NCBI RefSeq assembly: GCF_006716765.1
Contig: NZ_VFPO01000001.1
Coordinates: 2,914,001-2,978,000, forward strand
Length of the DNA stretch: 64,000 bases
DNA from: Actinomadura hallensis
Lineage (GTDB): Bacteria > Actinomycetota > Actinomycetes > Streptosporangiales > Streptosporangiaceae
Direction: 5' to 3'
In this document: positions 20,689 through 31,435 of the stretch, in pieces
Numbering within the stretch: position 1 is the first letter of the stretch
Layout: each line of letters begins with the position of its first letter
The notes under the pieces: model-generated
Told to the model about the DNA's origin: nothing
The model's database searches: none
What the model saw: only the letters and a program-made list of their open reading frames with translations
Position numbers and translations under genes: made by a program

Positions 20689-21534
20689 GTGGGGGAGACC
20701 GGCCGGCGGGCCGCGGTCCTGGGCGCGCCGATCGCGCATTCGCTGTCGCCGGTGCTGCACCGGGCGGCGTACGCGGCGATGGGCCTGGACGACTGGTCGT
20801 ACGCGGCGATCGAGTGCCGTGAGGAGGACCTGGCGGGCTTCCTGGACGGCCTGGGTCCCGAGTGGGCGGGCCTGTCGCTGACCATGCCCCTCAAGCGGGT
20901 CGCGCTCGGCCTGGTCGACGAGGTGTCGGACCTCGCGGTGAAGGTCGGCGGCGTCAACACCGTCGTCCTGCGGGACGGGCGGCGGCTCGGCGACAACACC
21001 GACGTGCACGGCATCGTGACGGCGCTGACGGAGGCGGGCGTGGAGGTCCCGGGACCGGGCGGGGCTCCGCCGCTGGTGCTGGGCGGCGGCGCCACCGCCG
21101 CGTCCGCCCTGGCGGCGCTGGCGGCGCTCGGCGCGAAGGAGGCGGTGCTCGCGGTGCGGTCGCCGGAGCGCGCCGCGGACGCGGCCCGGGTCGGGGAGCG
21201 CTTCGGGCTCGCGGTGCGGGTCACCACGCTGGACCGGGTGGCGGGGCGCCTGTCCGCGGGGCTGGTGGTGTCGACGCTGCCCGGCCGGGCGGCGGACGCG
21301 TTCGCCGGTCCGGTCGCCGCCTCGGGCGCCGCGCTGTTCGACGTGGTGTACGCGCCGTGGCCGACGGCGCTGGCGGTGGCGGTCGAGAAGGCCGGCGGGA
21401 CGGTGGTGGGCGGCTTCGAGATGCTGCTGCACCAGGCCGTCCGGCAGGTGGCGCTGATGACCGGCCGCGAGGACGTGCCCGTGGCGGCGATGCGGGCCGC
21501 GGGGGAGGCGGAGCTGGCCCGCCGGGCGGCCTGA
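20689..21534 (+). CDS. aroE: Shikimate dehydrogenase
   Basis: Reduces 3-dehydroshikimate with NADPH in the shikimate pathway. 281 aa. The substrate loop SLSPVLHRAAY (~18-28), the catalytic Lys in LTMPLK (~65-70) and the Asp in GDNTDVHG (~103-110) are present. The Rossmann loop is LGGGATAAS, and GGFEMLLHQAV is the C-terminal block. GTG start at 20689, 15 bp after mltG, in the usual ruvX-mltG-aroE order. Confidence 0.95.
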   Translation: MGETGRRAAVLGAPIAHSLSPVLHRAAYAAMGLDDWSYAAIECREEDLAGFLDGLGPEWAGLSLTMPLKRVALGLVDEVSDLAVKVGGVNTVVLRDGRRLGDNTDVHGIVTALTEAGVEVPGPGGAPPLVLGGGATAASALAALAALGAKEAVLAVRSPERAADAARVGERFGLAVRVTTLDRVAGRLSAGLVVSTLPGRAADAFAGPVAASGAALFDVVYAPWPTALAVAVEKAGGTVVGGFEMLLHQAVRQVALMTGREDVPVAAMRAAGEAELARRAA

Positions 21535-21567
21535 AACGCCGGGCGCACGGCCGGCGCCCGGCGGCGT

Positions 21568-22947
21568 TCAGGAGGCGGCCGGGGGCGGTCCCCGCTGGGT
21601 GCGGCGCCGCCGCATCGACTCGGTGATGGCGGTCAGGACGACCGGCAGGATCACGCTCAGCCAGAAGTCCTTCCACCCCCACAGCCCGGCGGAGACGCCG
21701 CCCGCGCTGCCGAGGCACACCAGGACCAGCAGGAACGCCGCCCAGTGCCGGCGCGCGAACTCGGCGGGGTCGATCAGCCGGCCGTGCGGCAGCAGCTCGG
21801 CGAGGGGCCGTTCCCGCGCGTGGGCGCGCTGCACGACGGCGGCGTCCGGCAGCCAGTGCAGGACGTCGGCGTTCCCGGCGAGGGGGACGCGGGTGAGCGC
21901 GGTCAGCGCCTCCAGCCGCCACCACAGCGTCCACAGCGACGTGCGGCCGCCGTTCGGGTAGCCGTTCCAGCGGGGGTCGGCGACCTCGCCGCGGACGAGG
22001 GTCCGGAACGCGCGGGCGACGGCCGGTCCGTGCGGGCCGCGGGGGTCGTGCAGCAGGGCGGTGAGCGCGATGGGCAGGCCGTAGTGCCAGAGGGCGAGCC
22101 GCCACACCGGCTCGGCGCCGGCGCCGTGGGGCGACACGTCGTAGGTCTCGATCCAGGTGTGGTCGTCGTCGGTGTCGAGGTTCCCCAGTAGCCAGTCGTA
22201 GGCGTCCAGCAGCCGCTCCGTCCGCAGGTCCGGCCGTGCTTCGGCCAGGGTGACCAGCACGAAGGCGGTGTGGGTGACGGTGGGCCGGGCCGCCTGCGTC
22301 GGACCCCAGCCGGGCCGGTGCGCGGTGCGGTCCGCGGTGAGCCATTCCACGCCCCGGTCGACGGCCGGGTCGTAGGGGTTGAGGCGGCTGAGCGCGCGGA
22401 GCGCCAGGCAGGTCAGCCACACCCTGGACCGGCAGCCGCGCATCGAGCCCCAGCCGCCGTCGGGGTTCTGGTTGTGCAGCAGCCACCGGTAGGCGCGGCC
22501 CAGGTCGGGCGCGTCGTCGCGCAGGTGGCAGCGGGCGCAGGCGAGGAACCGCGCGATCCAGCCGGTGGCCTCCACGACGGGCATGCCGAGGCTGGTCTTG
22601 GTGGCCCATCCGCCGTCGCGCAGCGCGTCGCCGGAGGCGGTCTGCCGGGCGGCGAGGAAGGCGAGGCCCTCGTCGAAGTACTCGAAGGGGCGGCCCGCCT
22701 CCACGAACGCCAGCAGCCCGAGGGCCGTGGCGGTGCTGCCCGGTTCGGGGCGGGTGAGCTCGTGGTACCAGCCGCCGCCGTCGCCGAGGGCGGGCGCGTA
22801 GGTGTCGCGGAGGACGTCCAGCGACTCGTTCAGCCGGGCGTGCAGGACCGCCATGTCGACGGCGGGGGCGGGAGCGCGGGGGTCCCGCGGGGGGCGGGGC
22901 CGGTCGGCGCGGGGAGCCGGTGCGGGGAGCGGAGGTGTCTGATTCAC
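21568..22947 (-). CDS. Terpene-cyclase/prenyltransferase-like alpha/alpha-barrel protein with C-terminal membrane helices
   Basis: 459 aa. The N-terminal ~40 residues are Pro/Ala-rich. The middle (~40-375) shows the repeated helical pattern and QW-type motifs of squalene-cyclase/prenyltransferase alpha/alpha toroids (LLHNQNPDGGWGSMRG, YPNGGRTSLWTLWWRLEAL). A DXDD or clear catalytic Asp motif is not obvious, although DTDDDHTW is present. Two transmembrane helices close the protein (~400-440, WAAFLLVLVCLGSAGGVSAGL and LSVILPVVLTAI). It is divergent from the HIT gene with an 18-bp inverted repeat between. Whether it is an enzyme or a binding scaffold is unclear. Confidence 0.65.
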   Translation of the reverse strand: MNQTPPLPAPAPRADRPRPPRDPRAPAPAVDMAVLHARLNESLDVLRDTYAPALGDGGGWYHELTRPEPGSTATALGLLAFVEAGRPFEYFDEGLAFLAARQTASGDALRDGGWATKTSLGMPVVEATGWIARFLACARCHLRDDAPDLGRAYRWLLHNQNPDGGWGSMRGCRSRVWLTCLALRALSRLNPYDPAVDRGVEWLTADRTAHRPGWGPTQAARPTVTHTAFVLVTLAEARPDLRTERLLDAYDWLLGNLDTDDDHTWIETYDVSPHGAGAEPVWRLALWHYGLPIALTALLHDPRGPHGPAVARAFRTLVRGEVADPRWNGYPNGGRTSLWTLWWRLEALTALTRVPLAGNADVLHWLPDAAVVQRAHARERPLAELLPHGRLIDPAEFARRHWAAFLLVLVCLGSAGGVSAGLWGWKDFWLSVILPVVLTAITESMRRRRTQRGPPPAAS

Positions 22948-22982
22948 TTTTGTAGCCTTCTGCTCCCTTTATTCCCATTAGG

Positions 22983-23000
22983 GCAAGATTTGTATCTTGC
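22983..23000. promoter_or_regulatory. Perfect 18-bp inverted repeat between divergent genes (operator candidate)
   Basis: GCAAGAT (22983-22989) and ATCTTGC (22994-23000) flank a TTGT spacer, in an unusually AT-rich stretch of the 154-bp gap between the cyclase-like gene and the HIT gene. The position suits a shared operator. Promoter boxes are not clear enough to call. Confidence 0.5.
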
Positions 23001-23101
23001 GGGATGTATGTCGGTATCCATTGCCGTACGGCCCGCCGGTACCGGGCACTGGGAACGGTGAGAGACCAACGACGGCCCGCGTCCCTGGCGCTGGAGGAGG
23101 C

Positions 23102-23806
23102 TTGGCCGAGCCGACGGTGCGGAACGAGCCCGGCCACGAGTGCGTCCTCTGCCCGCCCCTGCGGTTCAGGTTCAACGAGATGGCCGGCCTGCCCGGAGAG
23201 CCGGGCGTCATCGCGCGCGACGCGGACTTCCTGCTGATGCCGGACGTGGCTCCGCTCGTCGAGGGGCACGTGCTGCTGGTGACGCGCGAGCACCACCAGT
23301 GCGCCGGAGCGTTCGGACCGCGCCTGTGGTCACGCGCGCAGGTGTGGCGCGACCGCGTCTCCCGCCTCTACGAGAAGGCGTACGGAAGCCGCGAGCTGCT
23401 CCTCTTCGAGCACGGCCCGGCCACCCCCCAGGGCGGGGGAGCCTGCATCGACCACGCCCACTGGCACCTCCTGCCCGGGACGCACGGTGTCCGGGCGGCG
23501 GTGGAAGGGCAGGGACTCCCGGGTGCGCCGGCAGACCACGCCACCCTGCGTTCCTACGTCCGCACCGGTCGCTCTTACCTCCTGATAGAGGAGAACGGGA
23601 TCGCGACCGTCCATCCCGGCGACGGCGTCCGCAGCCAGTTCCTGCGCTGGGCCGTCACCACCGCCGACGGGTCCGGCGGAGCGTGGCGCTGGCAGGAGAC
23701 GTTCGGACTGCCGCGCAGCAGGCGCCGCTTCCTGCGCACCCTCCGGGCGCTCCGCTCGGCGGCCGGAGGCCCCGATACGGCTCAGGACCCCGAAAGCCAC
23801 CAGTAG
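23102..23806 (+). CDS. HIT-family protein
   Basis: About 234 aa. The HIT catalytic motif HAHWHLLP (H-x-H-x-H) lies near residue 117-124, preceded by a zinc-type CVLC pair near residue 14-17 and the substrate strand DFLLMPDVAPLVEGHVLLVTREHH. HIT proteins are nucleotide hydrolases or transferases; the substrate is not predictable here. The C-terminal ~60 residues (FLRWAVTTADGSGGAWRWQETFG) extend beyond the minimal fold. The start is uncertain: TTG 23102 follows GGAGG (23093-23097) by 4 nt, and GTG 23117 is an alternative. The 3' end overlaps the convergent kinase gene by 25 bp. Confidence 0.75.
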   Translation: MAEPTVRNEPGHECVLCPPLRFRFNEMAGLPGEPGVIARDADFLLMPDVAPLVEGHVLLVTREHHQCAGAFGPRLWSRAQVWRDRVSRLYEKAYGSRELLLFEHGPATPQGGGACIDHAHWHLLPGTHGVRAAVEGQGLPGAPADHATLRSYVRTGRSYLLIEENGIATVHPGDGVRSQFLRWAVTTADGSGGAWRWQETFGLPRSRRRFLRTLRALRSAAGGPDTAQDPESHQ

Positions 23807-24720
23807 AGCTCGCACACGGTCAGCCGGTCGCCGAAGCCCGCCCGCTCGACGCCCTCGCCGTAGCCGGTCGGGTACTCCAGCAGCAGCTCGTCCCGCCGGT
23901 ACGCGAGCACCCGCTCCAGGGACGTGGCCCCGAAGCGCAGCAGCCACAGCGGGCGCCCCGGCACCGCGCGGTCCAGCTCCGGCAGCAGCCCCCGCACCTG
24001 CCGGCCCGAGAACGGCGCCGGGCGGCCGAGGAGCCGCGCCAGCGTCGGCGCCTCGGAGACGACCAGGTCGGCCAGCGCCAGCATCGGCAGGACGGCACCG
24101 GCGGGGAGCCGCGCGTCGATGTCGTGCGGGACCAGGTCGAACGCCACCCGCGTCCCCGCGTCGCGGGCCGTGCGGGCCGCCGCGTGCAGCGCCGCCCGCG
24201 ACACCGGCGACAGCAGCGCGTACCCGTCGGTGGCCAGGACGTCCGCGCCCGCGATCCCGGCGGACGCGGCGCGGACCTCCGGCTCGGCGAGGCGGCGGCC
24301 CGGCGGGTCGTCCCGGACGACGAGGAGCCGGGCGCCGGGCCCGCCCCCGCACGGCCGGTCCCGCAGCATCACCGCGACGCCGTTGGCGCCGCCCGCCTCC
24401 ACGCGCAGGTGGTCCTCGACCCCGATCCGGCGCAGCTCTCCCCGGATCACCGGGGTGAAGTCGTCGTCGCCGACCTTGCCCAGCACGCCGACCCGGCGGA
24501 AGTAGCGCGTCGCGCACCGGGCCAGGTTGACGGCCGTCCCCGCGACCATGGCCCGCGCGGGGGCGTAGGAGAGGCGGTCCGAGTCCAGCTCCGTGAAGCG
24601 GACGTCCGGGAGCGACGCCCGGACCTCGATCCCCACGTCGCCGATGATGAGGAGCCCGAAGCGGCGCTCGTCCGCGCCCCCAAGGCCCGGCCACTCGACC
24701 GGGGATCGGGAGGGGACCAT
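23782..24720 (-). CDS. PfkB-family carbohydrate kinase-like protein
   Basis: 312 aa, ribokinase/PfkB-like. The N-terminal FGLLIIGDVGIEV strand and GTAVNLARCATRYFRRVGVLGKVGDDDF correspond to the substrate-side GG motif; VSEAPTLARLLGR lies near the nucleotide side. The C-terminal signature is degenerate: instead of a DTxGAGD anion hole it has EGVERAGFGDRLT, retaining G-x-GD. Catalytic competence is plausible but unproven. The start at 24720 (MVPSRSPVEW) was chosen by family length. It lies 20 bp downstream of the Nudix gene on the same strand, suggesting an operon. Confidence 0.7.
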   Translation of the reverse strand: MVPSRSPVEWPGLGGADERRFGLLIIGDVGIEVRASLPDVRFTELDSDRLSYAPARAMVAGTAVNLARCATRYFRRVGVLGKVGDDDFTPVIRGELRRIGVEDHLRVEAGGANGVAVMLRDRPCGGGPGARLLVVRDDPPGRRLAEPEVRAASAGIAGADVLATDGYALLSPVSRAALHAAARTARDAGTRVAFDLVPHDIDARLPAGAVLPMLALADLVVSEAPTLARLLGRPAPFSGRQVRGLLPELDRAVPGRPLWLLRFGATSLERVLAYRRDELLLEYPTGYGEGVERAGFGDRLTVCELYWWLSGS

Positions 24721-24740
24721 GTCGCGGCGGCTCCGGCGGT

Positions 24741-25235
24741 TCAGGCGGAGGCCAGGAACGCCCGCATCACCGGACGCAGGCTCGGGATGAGGTCGTAGGA
24801 GCCGGCCCGCTCCAGCGGCACCCAGGCGCAGCCGTCGAGATGGTCGCCGGAGTCCTGGTTCTCCAGGACGGCGTCCACGGTGACCGGCCGGCAGCGGCGG
24901 GCCGCGGCCACCACGCGGATCCGCGCGCCGCGCGCCGGTGCGGCGCGGTCGGGCATGAACCACTGCCACAGATGGAACGGCGGACCGGGCTCGATCTTGA
25001 GGCCGACCTCCTCCCAGACCTCCCGGCGGATGTGGTCGTCCAGGTCGAGGTCGTCCTCGACCTCCAGGCGCCCGCCCGGCACCTCCCAGCGGCCGGGATG
25101 GAAGGGGTCGGAGGCGGCCTTGCGGACCAGCAGCAGCCGCCCGCCCGCGACGATGAACGCCTTCTGGGCGAACTGCAGCCTGATCGGCGACATGGCGGTG
25201 AGGGGACCGGGCGCGCCGGCCTCGACCGAGGGCAT
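24741..25235 (-). CDS. Nudix hydrolase
   Basis: 164 aa. The Nudix box starts at GGRLEVEDD and continues to REVWEEVGL, but the spacer between the first Glu and the REVxEExGL segment is ten residues instead of seven, a small insertion (DDLDLDDHIR). The fold is otherwise typical (FIVAGGRLLLVRKA, HPGRWEVPGG). It probably cleaves a nucleoside-diphosphate linkage. The ATG at 25235 was chosen because GGGAGG lies ~10 nt upstream on this strand; a later Met (25193) is possible. First gene of the Nudix-kinase pair. Confidence 0.8.
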   Translation of the reverse strand: MPSVEAGAPGPLTAMSPIRLQFAQKAFIVAGGRLLLVRKAASDPFHPGRWEVPGGRLEVEDDLDLDDHIRREVWEEVGLKIEPGPPFHLWQWFMPDRAAPARGARIRVVAAARRCRPVTVDAVLENQDSGDHLDGCAWVPLERAGSYDLIPSLRPVMRAFLASA

Positions 25236-25794
25236 CGCGGGAACTACCTCCCTGGCGCCGGCCCCGCCGGGCCGTCTCCGCCTCACGGTAACAGCGCGCG
25301 GCGTCGCCGCCGAGGGGCCGGACCGGCCAGAAACGCGTCACCCTCACCGGCGGCCGTGGGCCGCCGCGGTGCCGGCCCGTGTAACACCACGTGGGCCGCC
25401 CCTTCGGGAATGGACGGAGGGTCTCGGCGGTTGAACCTAAGTGGCGTACCTCACGCAGGCCATTCCGCGACCGAAAGGCGTGGCGTTCCGCTGGCGCATC
25501 GGCCACCGGCAGGTGGTAATGTGTGTGGCCGACCGGCCCTGTGCGCGCGACCCTCGGCGGTGGTGCGGACCGGGCGCTCAAGCGGAGGCCACCTCCCACC
25601 TGACCGGCCGCGAGGCCGGGGGGTTCTCGGTCCGGCGAACGGGCGTTCCGCCCGTCGCGCCGTCGTCCTCGGGCGGCTCCGCCGTCCAGGGAGACCGAAG
25701 GTGGCCCCGTACGTGAGTCGTGCGGGGCTTTTCTTGTGGAAGCCTCGGGGTACGACCGGTCCAACGAACTTGAGAACGGCCCCAAGGAGGTCCC
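25236..25794 (+). other. infC leader and upstream intergenic region (559 bp)
   Basis: The region upstream of infC contains a weak -10-like TAATGT at 25517-25522, a tight hairpin (ACGGGCG 25639-25645 with CGCCCGT 25649-25655), the attenuator at 25704-25735 and the infC Shine-Dalgarno at 25784-25790. An ORF of ~90 codons (25441-25716) crosses it but has no recognisable content and is probably spurious. The layout fits an ~200-nt regulated leader. Confidence 0.5.
25704..25735 (+). terminator. infC: Intrinsic terminator/attenuator in the infC leader
   Basis: A ten-pair stem (25704-25713 with 25719-25728, outer arms GCCCCG/CGGGGC, one G-U pair) has a TGAGT loop and is followed at once by TTTTCTT. 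It ends 60 nt before the infC start, so termination here would attenuate infC-rpmI-rplT. This is one of the few classical U-tract terminators in the window. An antiterminator partner was not identified. Confidence 0.75.
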
Positions 25795-26343
25795 ATCAGC
25801 GCCGAACCGCGTATCAACGACCGCATCCGCGTGCCCGAGGTCCGGCTCGTCGGCCCGAACGGCGAACAGGTGGGCATCGTGCCCATCGCCAAGGCCCTTG
25901 AACTCGCGCGTGAAGCCGATCTCGACCTGGTCGAGGTGGCGCCCACCGCGCGTCCGCCCGTCGCCAAGCTCATGGACTACGGCAAGTTCAAGTACGAGTC
26001 CGCGATGAAGGCGCGTGAGGCGCGGAAGAACCAGGCGCACACGGTCATCAAGGAGATCAAGCTCCGTCCGAAGATCGACCCGCACGACTACGAGACCAAG
26101 AAGGGTCACGTGGTGCGGTTCCTGAAGGCCGGGGACAAGGTTAAGGTCACGATCATGTTCCGCGGGCGCGAGCAGTCGCGTCCGGAGCTCGGCTACCGTC
26201 TGCTGCAGCGGCTCGCCGAGGACGTCGAGGAACTCGGCTTCGTCGAGTCGCGTCCCAAGCAGGACGGGCGGAATATGATCATGGTGATCGGTCCGCACAA
26301 GAAGAAGACGGCCCGCGGGCAGGAGGCCGAGAGCACCGCCTGA
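25795..26343 (+). CDS. infC: Translation initiation factor IF-3, probable AUC start
   Basis: IF-3 binds the 30S subunit, prevents premature 50S joining and discriminates against non-canonical starts. 182 aa if started at ATC 25795 ([18 protein letters not shown]...). AAGGAGG (25784-25790) precedes this codon. An in-frame TGA lies at 25771-25773, and no ATG/GTG/TTG occurs before GTG 25831, which would remove the conserved EPRINDRIR segment. Non-AUG infC starts (AUU in E. coli) are known to allow IF-3 autoregulation. N- and C-domains are complete ([26 protein letters not shown]). First gene of infC-rpmI-rplT. Confidence 0.9.
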   Translation: MSAEPRINDRIRVPEVRLVGPNGEQVGIVPIAKALELAREADLDLVEVAPTARPPVAKLMDYGKFKYESAMKAREARKNQAHTVIKEIKLRPKIDPHDYETKKGHVVRFLKAGDKVKVTIMFRGREQSRPELGYRLLQRLAEDVEELGFVESRPKQDGRNMIMVIGPHKKKTARGQEAESTA

Positions 26344-26526
26344 CGGCCGCCCGGGGCCGGCCACGCGGCGGCCCCCGGACTCCGCGACCTCGCTCTGGGC
26401 GGGGTCGCGGTGCACGTAGATTGAAGCCTGACCTGGCGCGTCCGCGTACCACCGTGCGATGCGCCGATCAGGCGCGCCCCCATGCAGTCGGCACGGGGGC
26501 CGGGATAGAGGGAGACGACGGCGACC

Positions 26527-26721
26527 ATGCCGAAGACCAAGACGCACAGCGGTGCCAAGAAGCGCTTCAAGGTGACCGGCTCCGGCAGGGTGATGCGCCG
26601 CCGCGCCAACAAGAACCACCTGCTCGAGCACAAGCCCTCCAAGCGGACCAGGCGGCTCAGCGGCCCGGCCCCCGTGGCCGACGCCGACGCCAAGAACATC
26701 AAGAAGCTGCTGCGCAAGTAG
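26527..26721 (+). CDS. rpmI: 50S ribosomal protein L35
   Basis: A 64-aa basic ribosomal protein with the signature [20 protein letters not shown] and [15 protein letters not shown] -10-like TAGATT (26417-26422) and an 8-bp stem (CCGCGACC / GGTCGCGG, ~26383-26410) lie in the 183-bp gap after infC, so an internal promoter or attenuator is possible. Confidence 0.98.
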   Translation: MPKTKTHSGAKKRFKVTGSGRVMRRRANKNHLLEHKPSKRTRRLSGPAPVADADAKNIKKLLRK

Positions 26722-26791
26722 CACTCGATCTGCAGTATCAGCGACCGGCCGAGGTCGGAACGGCCCCGGCCCCCACGAAGGAGTTCAGCAC

Positions 26792-27169
26792 GTGGCACGC
26801 GTGAAGCGGGCGGTCAACGCCGCCAAGAAGCGTCGGGTCGTCCTGGAGCGGTCGAGCGGCTACCGAGGTCAGCGTTCGCGCCTGTACCGCAAGGCCAAGG
26901 AGCAGCAGCTCCACTCGATGACCTACGCGTTCCGGGACCGCAAGGACCGCAAGGGCCAGTTCCGCCGGCTGTGGATCCAGCGGATCAACGCCGCGGCCCG
27001 CGCCAACGGCATCACCTACAACCGGTTCATCCAGGGCCTGAAGGCCGCGGAGGTCGAGGTCGACCGCCGCATGCTCGCCGAGCTGGCCGTGAACGACGCC
27101 GCGGCGTTCGCCGCCCTGGTCAAGGTCGCCAAGGACGCGCTCCCGGCCGAGGGCTCGGAGGCGGCCTGA
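26792..27169 (+). CDS. rplT: 50S ribosomal protein L20
   Basis: A 125-aa 23S rRNA-binding assembly protein. The N-terminal basic extension ([20 protein letters not shown]) and the block [19 protein letters not shown] are diagnostic. In other bacteria L20 represses its own operon by binding the leader; no leader mimic was identified here. It follows rpmI by 70 bp. Confidence 0.98.
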   Translation: MARVKRAVNAAKKRRVVLERSSGYRGQRSRLYRKAKEQQLHSMTYAFRDRKDRKGQFRRLWIQRINAAARANGITYNRFIQGLKAAEVEVDRRMLAELAVNDAAAFAALVKVAKDALPAEGSEAA

Positions 27170-27203
27170 CCCGGGGATCCCGGCGACGGGCGACGACAGC
27201 GAC

Positions 27204-28016
27204 ATGGCGGGCCGCGAGCTGACCTCTCTCCGATCACCACGGGTGAAGGCCGCTCGGCGGCTCGCCAAACGCGCCTTCCGGCGCCGCGAGGGCCGGTTCC
27301 TCGCCGAGGGACCGCAGGCGGTGCGTGAGGCGCTCCGGATACCCGGCGGGCTCGCCGAGCTGTTCACCACGGCCGAGGCCGAGGCCCGCCACCCCGAACT
27401 GGTGCTCGCCGCCGAGCGCGCCGGCGCGCCGGTGCTGCGCGTCAGCGGCGAGATCATGGCCGAGCTCGCGCAGACCGTCACCCCGCAGGGGCTGCTGGCG
27501 GTCTGCGAGTTCGTCGACGTCCCGCTGGGCAAGGCCCTGGAGGTCCGGCCCCGGCTGGTGACCGTCCTCGCGCACGTCCGCGACCCCGGCAACGCGGGGA
27601 CCGTCCTGCGCACCGCCGACGCCGCCGGTTCGGAGACGGTCGTGTTCACGGACGCGTCCGTCGACCCCTACAACGGCAAGTGCGTGCGGGCTTCCGCGGG
27701 CAGCCTGTTCCACGTGCCGGTCGTGGTGGGCCCGCGGTTCTCCGAACTGGCCGCCGAGCTGAAGGGCGCGGGCCTCACCGTCCTCGCCGCCGACGGCGGC
27801 GGCCGCCGCACCCTGGACGAGGCCATCGACGAGGGCCTGCTCGCGCGGCCCACCGCGTGGGTGTTCGGGAACGAGGCGTGGGGGCTGCCCGACGAGATCC
27901 TGACCCACGCCGACGAGGTCGTGAGGGTGCCCATCTACGGGCACGCCGAAAGCCTGAACCTGGCCACCGCCGCAGCCGTATGCCTGTACGCCTCCGCCCG
28001 CGCCCAGCGGGGGTGA
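27204..28016 (+). CDS. SpoU/TrmH-family RNA 2'-O-methyltransferase
   Basis: 270 aa. An N-terminal substrate-binding domain (RRLAKRAFRRREGRFLAEGPQAVREAL) is followed by the SPOUT knot with the three family motifs: HVRDPGNAGTVLRTADAAG (motif 1, Asn and Arg), WVFGNEAWGLP (motif 2) and VPIYGHAESLNLATAAAVCLY (motif 3). It probably methylates a ribose in 23S rRNA or tRNA; location after rplT is standard in actinobacteria. ATG start at 27204. Confidence 0.93.
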   Translation: MAGRELTSLRSPRVKAARRLAKRAFRRREGRFLAEGPQAVREALRIPGGLAELFTTAEAEARHPELVLAAERAGAPVLRVSGEIMAELAQTVTPQGLLAVCEFVDVPLGKALEVRPRLVTVLAHVRDPGNAGTVLRTADAAGSETVVFTDASVDPYNGKCVRASAGSLFHVPVVVGPRFSELAAELKGAGLTVLAADGGGRRTLDEAIDEGLLARPTAWVFGNEAWGLPDEILTHADEVVRVPIYGHAESLNLATAAAVCLYASARAQRG

Positions 28017-28363
28017 CGGCGCGGGGACGGCGCGGCGGTGCTGTGCGACGGCGCCTCGGCGGGGGCCGGGGCGGCTCCCGAGGGGATCGCCCGCGTGCCT
28101 TCGGCCGCCGCGGTTCACTGCGGTCCGTGATCACTTGGCCGCAATCGGTCGCCTTCGGCGTCGTGTTCCGCCCGGTGGGCTTCGAGGATGGTACGCGCGC
28201 GGGCGGAGGGCAGGGGGCCTGCCGCGGTGCGCGGCTCGTCCGCAGGTAGGAACGGGATACGGGCCCGGCGGGGGATTTCGCCGGGCGCCCCCGCGCCTAC
28301 GGTTTTGATCAATGCGTTGACCAGGGGCGGCGACGGCGCCGTGCAGATATGGGGGCGAACGTG
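28017..28363 (+). other. Intergenic region (347 bp) with a terminator-like hairpin
   Basis: Between the methyltransferase and the STAS gene. A perfect 8-bp hairpin (GCCCGGCG 28263-28270 with CGCCGGGC 28279-28286, 8-nt loop) may terminate the rplT-methyltransferase transcript. I see no RNA gene, repeat or convincing promoter. Confidence 0.4.
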
Positions 28364-28894
28364 ATGACCGAGGAGTTCAGGCCGGCCAGGAGGGCGGGCC
28401 GGCGCGCGCCGGAGGTGAGGTGCCGGACGGCCGCCCCGACCGGATCCGGTGCGCCGGCGGCGGCTCCCAGGGCACCCGCCGGGTCCGTGCGGGCCGCCGC
28501 TGCGGAGGCCGCGCTGGACGCCGGGCCGGAGACCGGCCTGGAGGTCGCGGCGACCCGCGTGCGCGGCGACACCGCCGTCGCCGCGGTGAGCGGCGAGATC
28601 GACCTGCGCACGGCCGACACCCTGCGGGCGAGGCTGGTCGAGCTGCACGCCTCCGGGCCGCGCAGGCTGGTGGCCGACTTCACCGCCGTGCCGTTCTGCG
28701 ACGCGGCCGGGCTCGGCGCGCTGGTCGCGGCGCGCAACCAGATCGCCGCGGGCGGCGGCGAGATCGTGCTCGCCGGGGTCCGCCCCGCTCAGCTGCGCCT
28801 GCTGCGCATCACCGGGCTGCACCGGCTGTTCGCGGTGTACCCCCGTGTCCGGGACGCGCTCGCGGCGCTCGATTCGCCTACCGCGTCCGGATGA
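28364..28894 (+). CDS. STAS-domain anti-sigma-factor antagonist-like protein
   Basis: About 176 aa. An Ala/Pro/Arg-rich N-terminal ~60 residues is followed by a STAS domain (DTAVAAVSGEIDLRTADTLRARLVEL ... RLVADFTAVPFCDAAGLGALVAARN). SpoIIAA/RsbV proteins carry a phosphorylatable Ser just before the Gly of this loop (D-S/A-S-G-L); here the sequence is CDAAGLG, so the switch Ser is Ala. The protein may be constitutively active or regulated differently. The start is uncertain between ATG 28349, GTG 28361 and ATG 28364. No anti-sigma kinase gene is adjacent. Confidence 0.8.
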   Translation: MTEEFRPARRAGRRAPEVRCRTAAPTGSGAPAAAPRAPAGSVRAAAAEAALDAGPETGLEVAATRVRGDTAVAAVSGEIDLRTADTLRARLVELHASGPRRLVADFTAVPFCDAAGLGALVAARNQIAAGGGEIVLAGVRPAQLRLLRITGLHRLFAVYPRVRDALAALDSPTASG

Positions 28895-29058
28895 GGCGTC
28901 CGATGCTCTGGTGAGGCGCCGGTCGGCGGCCGCCGGAACGTAGCCCGGAGGCTTCACATCCCTTTCCCGCGGGCGGTTTCCGGCTCCCGCAAGATGTCCG
29001 ACTGCGGCTAGAGTCTCTTCTCGACAGGCCGCGTTCTCTTCGTGTTGTGGAGGCCGCT

Positions 29059-31434
<2,376 letters not shown>

Positions 31435-31435
<1 letters not shown>

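Noticed and set aside
25441..25716. 91-codon ORF in the infC leader
   Set aside because: No ribosome-binding site or domain, and it crosses leader hairpins; more likely untranslated leader.
23782..26724. 980-codon minus-strand ORF continuing upstream of the PfkB-like kinase
   Set aside because: Only the last 312 codons resemble a protein family. The rest is antisense to the infC region and overlaps the Nudix gene in another frame.
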